Part shown: in pieces, positions 1 to 10,000 of the stretch
Position numbering within the stretch: position 1 is the first letter of the stretch
Layout: each line of letters opens with the position of its first letter
DNA from: Lucinisca nassula
Lineage: Eukaryota; Mollusca; Bivalvia; Lucinida; Lucinidae
DNA: 64,000 bases
Assembly: GCA_963580285.1 (NCBI GenBank)
Contig: OY757026.1
Span: 67,395,396 to 67,459,395, forward strand
Direction: 5' to 3'
The notes under the pieces: model-generated
Databases searched by the model: none
Seen by the model: the letters and a program-made list of their open reading frames with translations, nothing else
What the model was told of the DNA's origin: nothing
Position numbers and translations under genes: made by a program

Positions 1-48
1 GCCCACATCTCCCATCAGAGACACTGAAGGGAAAGAAACACAAACATT
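1..48 (-). mobile_element. PLE 3' UTR tip (fragment)
   Basis: The reverse complement matches the terminal part of the PLE 3' UTR at 21240-21290 (TTTGTGTTTCTTTCCCTTT then GTCTTTGATGG). A T-run at 49-69 follows. Confidence 0.55.
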
Positions 49-170
49 TTTTTTTTTTTTTTTTTTTTTGTCGGCGCCTCCTCCCCTTCCGACTTCATAT
101 ACATATCGTGCATAGAATATGTAAAGTTAATAAAGTTAATATGTACAGATGAAGTGTCGTAGAAACCACG

Positions 171-606
171 CATGTATGTATGTATGTATGTACTTATATA
201 ATTTCTTTTGAAGTGCTGATCAATAATTAGTAGGTATATAGATATGAATGATGTATGTATGTATGTATGTATGTATGTATGTATGTATGTATGTATGTAT
301 GTATGTATGTATGTATGTATGTATGTATGTATGTATGTATGTATGTATGTATGTATGTATGTATGTATGTTTTGTTTGATTTGTTTGACCCGAGGCCCAA
401 CGTCCCCGTCAACACCGCAAAGGCCACCCCGGAGACGCTGCCTCCACCGACGTCGCACCAACATCGCCGCGACGCCACAAGCACGCCATGTGCCTGCTGG
501 CTTGTTAATCAGGGGAGGGCTACACTCGGATTGCGTGACATTTCTTTGCAGAACATAGCGTCTCACGCATGTATGTATGTACATATGTATGTATGTATGT
601 ATGTAT
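171..606. repeat. (ATGT)n microsatellite around a SINE-1 remnant
   Basis: ATGT repeats lie at 171-192, 250-370 (about 30 units) and 569-606. Between them, 369-470 is a decayed minus-strand SINE-1 3' module (CGTCCCCGTCAACACCG). Long open frames here on both strands are repeat artefacts. Confidence 0.95.
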
Positions 607-639
607 TTTAAGAATGAAATTTATCTTTCTGCAGTTCAT

Positions 640-740
640 GGAAGCACCAACGCAGCGGGTCGCGTGCAAAGTAAATGAACCCCGAAGGGGTTCATGTAAA
701 CCCTGCCAGCGACCCACCGCCGTCAACACCCCCATGAAAA
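640..740. repeat. Small hairpin repeat
   Basis: Inverted repeat around GAACCCC/GGGGTTC at 677-694, with outer arms AGCGGGTCGC and GCGACCCACC. Nothing recognisable follows from 745 to 1000 beyond AT-rich DNA. Confidence 0.5.
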
Positions 741-1014
741 GCAGAAAAATTAAGTTTATTTTTATATTTACATTATTTGCCCCTCATCGCTGGGAGAAAA
801 AATGCTTGTAGGGCAAACGTTTAAAGCTGAAAAACATTTACACGCTGTTTTCTACAAAGAGCGGAGCAACGCCCATAGAGAACAATGTTTTAAAATGACG
901 TCACTTGACGTCAGTAAAAATCATGTGATTCGATGCGTTCATGGAAGTATGAACGCAATTGTTTTCTATTGGTTTACATTAAACTTTACACTGGAAATGT
1001 AAATATGTATGTAT

Positions 1015-1295
1015 GTGTGTGTGTGTGAATTCGGGTTTAACGTCGCTTTCAACAATTTTTCAGTCATATCACGACGGTGTCTGGTTGCGACAGGGAGCTC
1101 AATGCCCACGTTTATAGTGCTGCCTCACTGAAGTATCATGTCCCAGACACATTGCATGATACCACACCCAGTCACATTATCCTGACACTGGATCGACCAG
1201 TCCTAGCTCTACCCCGTAAATCTGAGTGCCAAGCGAGGAGCAGCTAGTACCATTTTTAACGACTTTGGTATGTCGCGGCCCCGGATCGAACCGAA
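1015..1295 (-). mobile_element. SINE-5 copy, tRNA head lost
   Basis: Nearly the same as 27452-27773, with the 3' end at a TG run and the GCGACGTTAAACCCG module (as its complement at 1027-1045). The body is collinear down to the B-box (GGATCGAACC), where it breaks off before the A-box. Confidence 0.75.
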
Positions 1296-1419
1296 CACAA
1301 ACATGAAATAACTAAACCCTAATGGAAACATCACTGGCCGAAAGCCTACTTCGTTCCGACGATCCAGTAGCCGCCGGCATATTAGGACGAGGCGATCAGT
1401 ACAAGTACGCGCAACGTAT

Positions 1420-1600
1420 ACAGTAAAATTTCTATATTAAGACCACCATTGGGACTATTCAAAAGTGGTCTTAAAGACCACTTTTGAATATCCCCAATGG
1501 TGGTCTCTACCAGAGGACAACAAAAGAAAGTTAAAATGTCTGAAGCATTCTAAATATGATTGTAAAAGCAGAATTCATCTTATTTTTAGATGGGTTTTCC
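1420..1600 (+). mobile_element. pogo/Tigger-like MITE, 3'-truncated
   Basis: Starts TACAGTAAAATTTCTATATT, the pogo/Tigger-type terminus with a TA target. A subterminal hairpin has arms AAAGTGGTCTT and AAGACCACTTT. Related to the full copies at 11028-11227 and 11417-11627. Confidence 0.65.
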
Positions 1601-1616
1601 GGTAATACCGGAAATC

Positions 1617-1821
1617 AATACGAAAACACGCCTATATAATTTTGACCCCCTAAACCTCATTTGTATATATAAAAACTGGGGTTTAAAGGGGGTTATTACG
1701 AGTACCCACAATCTATATTTTGAGCAGAAATAAGAAAACTATCATAAATTTTCATTTTAAAATTTTCGTTTTTTCGGCGGTAAAGTTTACCATGTAGTTG
1801 TAAAGACGTGTTTTCCTAATG
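1617..1821 (+). mobile_element. MITE family A (half hairpin)
   Basis: Left TIR ACGAAAACACGCCTATATAA and right TIR GTAAAGACGTGTTTTCCTAATG. It keeps only one arm of the central hairpin (ACGAGTACCCACAATCTAT). Confidence 0.75.
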
Positions 1822-2352
1822 CCACTGTGTGTGTATGGGGATATAATAATAAGCTACAAATAGCTTTTCAATATCTTCAACTGTGACGATTTCGGTTTGT
1901 TTTAAGGAAGCTCAGGGCAAACTGTAATAATTCCACCCAGTCAGCATAGATATCATCGAGGTCCAGTTATTTAAATTTTTGGTAATGTCGGTTGGTACCT
2001 GATGCTGTTCGAGCCCACCGGAGTCTTCTCCAGCATTTCAGTTATTTCATGCTTTCGAGTCATCATTGATGTATCATCTCTGTAGTCGTTTGATTTTCAT
2101 GTTCTCGGAGATGTAGCGCTGATGGGTAAGAAACCCTTCATGCCGACTGAACAAATTATTTGTCTAAACCACCGCGGACATGACCATGGGCGAGGATTTT
2201 TGTCACATAAAATCGCTTTAACCCCTCCAGTGAAATACTATTTACTGACCGCTCTAAGGCGGTGCTTCTGTCGCGGTTTATTCTTGTTATAGTTTGTCAT
2301 TGCATGTTTGTATTGCTTATATATTTTTATTTTGGGTTGCCATTTGGCTTTT

Positions 2353-2631
2353 CATCACGATAACAAGTCCGTGAAACGAAGACCCCCCTAAACCCCATTT
2401 TATATAGGGAAAAGTGGGGTGTAAGGGAGTAAACATTATCTGCCTTATTTTTGCTCCAAACAATAGATTGTGGGTACTCGTTAGAACCGCCTCATTGAGG
2501 CGGTTCTAACGAGCACCCACAATCTATGCCGAAAGCAGAAATTAGAAAGATGTTATCATTTTTATCTAATATATTTGACTTCTGACACCATGTTGGACGC
2601 CATTATTTCACACGGCCATGTTTTCCTAATG
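2353..2631 (+). mobile_element. MITE family F2
   Basis: Ends CATCACGATAACAAGTCCGTG and CATGTTTTCCTAATG. The centre carries the shared hairpin (CTCGTTAGAACCGCCTC with its complement). Inserted in PLE 3' UTR sequence, T on both sides. Confidence 0.8.
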
Positions 2632-2660
2632 TTTTTTTGAAAAGTAACTGTCCTTTTGGC

Positions 2661-3395
2661 TTTCCGCTTGTGATGTTTTCATTTGGGTTTAGGTATGCTT
2701 TACATGGGAGGTGTTGGGTAGTTGTATCGAATCGTGATCATTGCCTTCGCTTTCCACTTGTGATGTTTTCATTTGGGTTTAGGTATGCTTTACATGGGAG
2801 GTGTTGGGTAGTTGTATCGAATCGTGATCACTGCCTTCGCTTTCCACTTGTGATGTTTTCATTTGGGTTTAGGTATGCTTTACATTGGAGGTGTTGGGTA
2901 GTTGTATCGAATCGTGATCACTGCCTTCGCTTTCCACTTGTCATCACGTGAACTAGTCCGTGAAATGAAGACCCCCCTATACCCCACTTTATATAGAGAA
3001 AACTGGGGTTTACGGGCGTAAACATTATTTTTCTTATTTTTGCTCCAAGACATAGGTTGTGGGTACTCGTTAGAACCGCCTCAATGAGGCGGTTCTAACG
3101 AGCACCCACGACCTATGTTTGCAGTATTTACAAGAAAAATATCACGGATTTTCATCAGAAAAGTAGCCATTTTGGAGATGAGAAAAATGCACTATGTCGC
3201 ACGGGTGTGTTATCGTAATGTGATGTTTTAAATTGGGTTTAGGTATGCTTTACATTGGAGGTGTTGGGTAGTTGTATCGAATCGTGATCATTGCCATCGC
3301 TTTCCGCTTGTGATTTTTTAAATTGGGTTTAGGTATGCTTTACATGGGAGGTGTTGGGTAGTTGTATCGAATCGTGATCATTGCCATCGCTTCTA
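2661..3395 (+). repeat. 90-bp tandem repeat, split by a MITE
   Basis: Units begin at 2661, 2751, 2841 and 2931 (TTTCCRCTTG). The array resumes after the MITE at 3221 and 3301. Because 90 is divisible by 3, it makes a spurious repetitive open frame at 2637-2951. Confidence 0.9.
2942..3220 (+). mobile_element. MITE family F2 inside the 90-bp array
   Basis: Ends CATCACGTGAACTAGTCCGTG and GTCGCACGGGTGTGTTATCG. Central hairpin as in other F2 copies. Unit sequence stops at ACTTGT and resumes at TGATG, so at most one base (T) is duplicated. Confidence 0.85.
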
Positions 3396-3410
3396 TTTTG
3401 ATAAAGAGTG

Positions 3411-3566
3411 AGTGTTTAAGTTTTACGTCCGACCAACAGCTAAGGTCATACGGAGACGGGAGCTCGATTTAAAGACTCATCCGAAAGTCTGTAGAAGCCC
3501 GGGATCGATCCTACGACCCCTGGTTTACAATGCGAGTAGCGTAACCACTACACCACGGAGGCTTCT
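3411..3566 (-). mobile_element. SINE-3 (tRNA-derived)
   Basis: The complement reads GCCTCCGTGGTGTAGTGGTT (A-box) with a B-box-like GGATCGATCC, then the body CTTTCGGATGAGTCTTTAAA and the tail of ACTCA repeats. Confidence 0.85.
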
Positions 3567-3569
3567 ACT

Positions 3570-3856
3570 ATTTTGATAAAATATAGGACTTTTTTATTTC
3601 TTTAATATATATATTATCAGGAAATGTACTTATTTTTGGATAAAATCGTACACCTTACCTTTGGCGAGTCGTTAGCTGGCCGGGCCGTAAGGCTTCCGTC
3701 GACCTGAGTGCCAACTTTCGATAGACCTTTAAGGTGGAACAGTCCTATCCAATTCACCCGTAAATTTGCTAATATCAAACAATATGTATTTACATGCAAT
3801 ATGAGTATCTTATGAGAAATGTAAATTTCCATCTTATCCAGTATACATGTAATTAC
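3570..3856. other. Intronic DNA, no clear feature
   Basis: Unique-looking sequence just past exon 9. One strong minus-strand donor (CCAAAG/GTAAGG at about 3658) is present, but no satisfactory exon can be built onto it. Confidence 0.5.
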
Positions 3857-4055
3857 CTTCCATAAATGTACTCCGTAGTAACCCCAGCAATACTCTGTGT
3901 TGGACATTGCAGAAGAAATACGCAGCCAAAAAGCAGGGCCAGGAACGCAGCTATCAGGTTCATACGTATTATCCCTCTACACTTCAACTTTCGTTTCTTC
4001 ACAATGAAACCACCTAGCAACATGCCGCCACCAGCACCCGGTACGGTTATCATTC
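3857..4055 (-). CDS. SLCO4A1-like: SLCO4A1-like exon 9 (TM8-loop-TM)
   Basis: A 199-bp exon: MITVPGAGGGMLLGGFIVKK, RKLKCRGIIRMNL, a hydrophobic span, then LQCPTQSIAGVTTEYIYG, which in OATPs runs straight into the Kazal-like cysteine loop. Acceptor ATTTTCCTATAG, donor GGAAG/GTAATTAC, phase 1 in and 2 out. No convincing next exon is seen in the window. Confidence 0.92.
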
Positions 4056-7000
4056 CTATAGGAAAATGATAATAATCATCACAGTGGGCACATGACGTAA
4101 TTGTGACGTCATATCAACGTCCGTACAACGTCATGACGATTATGCAACGTCACATCTACGTCGGTGCAACGTCGTGACGTTGCACCGACGTTAATTTGAC
4201 GTTGCCCTAGCGACCTGTGTCTGCTGGGATGTTATATCCTTTTTTGACAAATATGGCCACGTTTTGCTCTAACCCCTTTAATAGTGAATAGCCTGGGTAT
4301 CAAATCCAAACAGATGCGGCAATTATTGTGACGTCATTTTTTTTTAAGAAATAGAATAAAATTTGTTTTAAATGTCATATGATAATTTAAATATTATATT
4401 CGTACTCATGTATTATAGAATTTATTAAACTCGTTGAGAAAAATGGCATAAGATGCTCGGCAAAGACTCGCATTTTACAACTTTTCCTCAGCTCGTTTCA
4501 TAAATTAATTAATACATGAACACTCATTCAATATCCTCTTAAGGATCGCAGGATCGATCCCGGGCTTCTTCAGACTTTCGGATGAGTCTTTAAACCGAGG
4601 TCCTGTCTCCGTAAACCTTAGCTGTTGATGGGACGTATAACTCAAACACTCACTCACTCAATGTCCTCTATATGTCACACTGTGCTGTTGTCCTAGTGCT
4701 CTATTTAGAGGGTCTCCAGTCCAATCACCCGGCACGCATCACCGTCTTGTTATTAACCCATTTTTTTCCAGAAACCCCCAAACGGGTAATTTGCAAACAG
4801 AGCAGGTCCAGATAAGACGCCGCAGAACGCGGCGTCTGATCAGGACCTACACTGTTTGCGAAAAGTTAAGCCATTTTCCATTAATTTTGTAATGGACTCC
4901 TGCTATATATAAGGTGGAAGATTCCATTTGGTACTCGTACAAAAGGGTTAAAAACCCTGTTTTGGGTGTTTGCGACCAGGAAGACAACGACAGGCCTGCT
5001 CAGCTTGACAGACTAGGGTATATATTATTTTTCTAAATTCTGCTCAAAAACATAGATGAGGCGGTTCTAACCTGTAGCCACCTAAATTTTTCATTTTTTG
5101 TTGTTGTTTTTTTGTTTTTGGTGTTGAAATTTCAATATAATTGATTAGGCATGTTTTCGTAATGTCACAGACTAAACTCCGTTCAGAAAATCTGATTCAT
5201 CGATTGTTTCGTTTCTTCCTTTTAATACTCATTTTATATGTTTTAGACCTGACCCTCCGCCGACTTCTCAACCAAGTTGTATGCCTCTGCGACAGTCAGG
5301 AAAGGCTGTGATTATTTGGAGAAAATTGCAAAAAAAGAAAGAAATGAGAGCACAGACTAAGTCCATTTGACAATTTATTGTCATAAAATAATAAATATTC
5401 AAATACAATTGATGCACTTTATATATAGATATGCAATTGCGACACACCTTATATTCGGATGGCTAGATAGAGGTTCACTAGGAACGGGGAACCACTAGCA
5501 CGATGTGCTGTCAACACTTGTCAAAAAGACTTATACCGATATCAGATGTGGTGCCACAGCTAATGATTTTCCATGAAGTGATCGTGCAAATATCGTAATT
5601 TCAAGAACAGTAATCACTTCTATATATGGTTTAAAAGGGTGTGTCGAATCTGTCAGAATGTTTTAATCTGTGAAAGAAAATTTGGATTTTGAAAATTTCT
5701 CCACATAATCACAGCCTTTCCTGGCTGTCGCAGAGGCATACGACTTGCTACAGAAGTCGGCGGAGGGTCAGGTCTAAAACTTTCCCACAGTGATGTATGG
5801 GCTAAAATGAGTATTAAAAGCGAGAAACGAAAAAAAAAAAATAGGTGTGTTTCAGGTTTCCCGACCCTACCTAAGTTTTAGGCCCGACCCTAAATTTTTT
5901 ATTGCCAAAAAAAAAAAAAAAAAAATCGCGGGGCGAAACGACTCGGAACTACGCGAGCGGTTGCGTGCGGTTTATTTGTTCTAATTCGGTCAGTTTCCGA
6001 GCGTTTCGGTGTTTACTACTACTATTTCCGCAGAAATGCTCTATACAGTGTATAAACAAAATAAAAAATTAAGATAAAAAAAAAAATTAAATCGACCTTC
6101 CCCACCTAATTTTTTTCAAGCTGAAACCTGAAACACACCTATTTTTTTTTTTTGGCCTAATACGAAAACACGCCTATACAAATACATTGTAACCTTTATC
6201 GCCGAAACAGTAAAAATTTAAAGATGAAAAATTGTGATATCTTTCTTATTTCTGTTCAAAATATAGATTGTTGGTACTCGTTAGAACCACCTCATCGAGG
6301 CGGTTCTAACGAGTATCCACAATCTATATTTTAGAGTTGAAATGAGAAAAATAGGCTTACCCCTGTAAACCCCAGTTTTACTATATAAAAGTGGGGTTCA
6401 AGGGGGTCAAAATTATATAGGCATGTTTTTGTGATGGATACAGATTTTCTGAATGGAGTTGTTTTTTTTAGCAAGAGTTTTGGTAGTTTAGATTATACAG
6501 AAACCTTAGGTTGTTTACTAGTCATTAGTGAACGTTGCAAGGGAGTGGCAGTTATTTCACACTATGTGGAGAAAAAAGCAATCCCTAAAGAATTCAAGGA
6601 TGCGTCAACTATCCACCTATTCAAAAGCAAAATAACCCTCAGATCTGTGACGATCACCGTGGCATCTCTTTATTGTCAACTGCTCGGAAATTCCTTTCAA
6701 GAGTCCTTCTTAACCGACTGAATGAACACCTTGAACAGTCAGGGCTCCTACATGTACCAGAAAGCCAGTGTCTGTTTTGGAAGGACAGACGAATGATTTA
6801 CCAGATCTTCACAGCAAGGGTACTGCACGAGAAATGCCAGGAACAGAACATGGACCCGTATATGGCCTTCGTTAACCTCACCAAAGCATTTGACACAGTC
6901 AGTCGTGAGGGCCTCTGGAAGATCATGAGGAAGTTTGGGTGACCAATCATGTTCAAAGCAATGGTGAGACAGTTCCACGATGGTATGCTTGAACGAGTCC

Positions 7001-10000
7001 AAAATGATGGCGAGTTTTCAGATTCATTCCTTGTGACAAACGTTGTCAAGCATGGCTGTTAGACCCAACACTGTTCAGCAGGATGTTTTCTGCCATGCTC
7101 ACAGATGCTTTCCAGGATGGTAACAATGGCATACTTCCGCCCCCGCCCATCGGGGCTTGAAGAAATAGATGGGCTGCATGATGCTTCCACGCTGAAACCG
7201 ACCGCACACGAGTACTGGTAAACTGCTTAAAGGATTTAAGCCTGCCCTGGCAAAGCGGTGCGAGTTGGACCGTCCATGCGTATAAATCCTATTGGTTTCA
7301 TTGGGCGACAGGGCTTGAGATGTCATTGCATCTCAATGTCGGGTAAAAGTCCCACAAAATTGGAAGCAACGTCTCAAAAATGACCCATACCGTGTTGACG
7401 GGGACTTTAAACCTGAAATCAAACATCAAACAAATACAATGGCATACCTATTAGGTATCGCTTTGATGGGAAGCTTTTCAATCTCAGAAGATTTCAAGCC
7501 AAATCCAAGGTACAGACAGAGGTGCTAGATGAGTTCCTCTTTGCTGATGGCACGGCAAAATGTGCTCCAACAGAAGAGAAGATGCAAAAATGTATAGATC
7601 AAGTTTCCGCCTCCTCTGATAGCTATGTTCTCACAATCAGATTCAAAGACTGAAGTAGTCTGTCAGCCAGCACCTGGCAAGCCTTACAACGAACCCACCA
7701 TCACAGTGAAAGGTCAAAAATTGCAAGTGGTAGACAAGTTCACCTACCTTGGGAGCACACTGTCAAGAGCCGTCGTGCAAATTGATGGTGAAGTTAATGC
7801 AAGGATTGCCAAAGCTAGTGCATGATTTGACCGACTACGTGGCAGTGTCTGGATCGAAGTGGAATCAGACTTGACACAAAACTGAAAGTCTACAGAGCTG
7901 TGGGGCTGCCAACACTATTGTATGCATGTGAAACATTAACATTCTACCAACGGCACGCCAAAAGTCTGAATCACATCCATACTAGCTGTCTTAGAAAACT
8001 CTTAAAGATTAAGTGGCAAGACAGGATTCCAGCCACGGAAGTCCTGAACAGGGCAGTGATGCAAAGTGTACATACTCTACCGAAGATGGACAGGCCATGT
8101 TGCCAGAATGTCTGAGGAAAGTTTGCCAAAGATTATTCTCTATGGAGAACTAGAAATGGGCAAACGCTCCCAAGGCGGTCAGAAGAAGCGCTACAAGGAC
8201 ACCCTCAAAGCCTCCCTCAAGGACTTCAACATTCCAACAGTCGTGGGAACAAATTGCACAGGACAGAGCAAAGTGGCGAGGTCTCATCAGAAGAGATGCC
8301 AATTAATATGAGGCAAAAAGAATCAGTGAAGCTGAGCAGAAACGCGCAAAGCGCAAAGGCAGAGCTAAGGCATCACCAACAGAACTGTCTTCTTCTAGCC
8401 TCTGTTGATCGATCTGCAACGAACAAGTCAGAGCTAGAATCGGTCTCATCAGCCATCTTAGAACACGCAAATAGTAACATTTTTCAAATATGATTAAGAC
8501 TGGTCATTGTCCGTAATGATCTATTATTATTATTAGTGAACATATTTGTGGATTGCAAATGGCAGAACTCAGGTGGCTGAAAGGATTAATAAAGATCTCA
8601 GGTTATTTCAAAGATATGGAATAATTATTCACCCATTTACAATGTAAAGGTATTAAAATTACTTATTTTTGCGTATACAAACCTCCGCCGTTTTCCTGAA
8701 TTGTGTATATTTGCGGGTTTTAAAATTCGATGATTAACGAACTTTTCTTATTTTTCATTCACAAAAATTCTTATACATGTATATGGGGAATATGTTGATC
8801 GCGACATCACGAAAACACGCCTATATAATATTGACCCCTCTTAAGCCAATTTTACAAAGTAATCTGCGGTTTTAAGCGGCATCCCTTTTTTTTTACTTCT
8901 GTTCAAAAACATAGACTGTAGGTACTCGTTAGAACCGCCTCGCTGAGTCGATTCTAACGTGCCCAAAATCTATGTTTTGAACAGATATATGAAAAATATC
9001 AGAATTTGTTTAGCTGAAAATTTTCATTTTTAGTAGTTATTTAAATAGGCGTGTTTTTGTAATGAAAACGCGAATATTACTACACCGCGAAAATATATAT
9101 AATTATAAAAGAAAAGATAATAGGTCCCGCCCCCGTCCATCGGGGCTTGAAGAAATAGATGGGCTGCATGATGCTTCCACGCAGAGCTGAAACCGACCGC
9201 ACACGAGTATTGGTAAACCGCTTATAGGATCTAAGCCTGCCCAGGCAAAACGGTGAAAGTTGGACCGTCCATGGTTATTAGCCTTATTGGCTTCATTGGG
9301 CGACAGGGCTTGAGATGTCATTTTATCTCAATATCGGGCAAATGTTCCACAGAATCGGTAGCCACGTCTCCAAAATGACCTATACAGTGTTGACGGGGAC
9401 GTTACACCTCAAACCAAACAAATTAAAAAAAGCAAGGATCGAAGTGAATAATAGAAATGAAATCCTTACCCATTACAAAACTACCAAGAGCAGCAGGTAG
9501 ATTAAATTTCTCTTGTAAAAATTTTGGACCGAATGTCGCCACGCCACTTATTATCATACCTTCAGTACAAGCACTTAGGGACAGGAAGAAAAACGTGGGA
9601 TTTCTGGCCTGAAAACGTAATAATATTAATAATGGTAATAATAATAGTGATTTCATTACGGTTTCATTACGATAACACATCCGTATGACATAATAGAATA
9701 TTTCTTCTTGCACACCAGACAAGGAAATCCGTGATTTTACCCTTGGATAAAAATTTATGTTCTGACCCTGGTGTTCCGACCCAAAATCGAATATAATCGC
9801 GTGTTTGATACATGCACTGGTTCAATGCGACCTTGCATGCACCGTCGTTAAGGTTGATGTCACAGCACGTTACGTGACGTCACTAAACATTCTTGTAGTG
9901 TCATCACAATATGGCGGACATCGGCAACCCAAAGTGACTGCAGTATTAAAACCCACGTTCAGAAATGGAAGGTATGCAAGAAAAAGAATCCTACATGGGT

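Larger units (their letters stand above)
1925..3395 (+). mobile_element. PLE 3' UTR copy, twice interrupted by MITEs
   Basis: Collinear with the PLE 3' UTRs at 15295-15834 and 20755-21345 (blocks such as CTGAACAAATTATTTGTCTA). MITEs at 2353-2631 and 2942-3220 interrupt it. There is no coding sequence left. Confidence 0.7.

Noticed and set aside
15..811. Long open frames with YIHT or MYVC repeats on both strands
   Set aside because: They are translations of the (ATGT)n microsatellite, whose 4-bp period keeps all frames open.
2637..2951. 104-residue repetitive protein
   Set aside because: It follows from a 90-bp tandem repeat in PLE 3' UTR, and the period is a multiple of three.
3645..3734. 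Possible SLCO exon 10 ending at a strong donor (CCAAAG/GTAAGG)
   Set aside because: The good acceptors give a stop in the required phase. The only open option is a 45-bp piece after a poor acceptor, without the Kazal cysteines.
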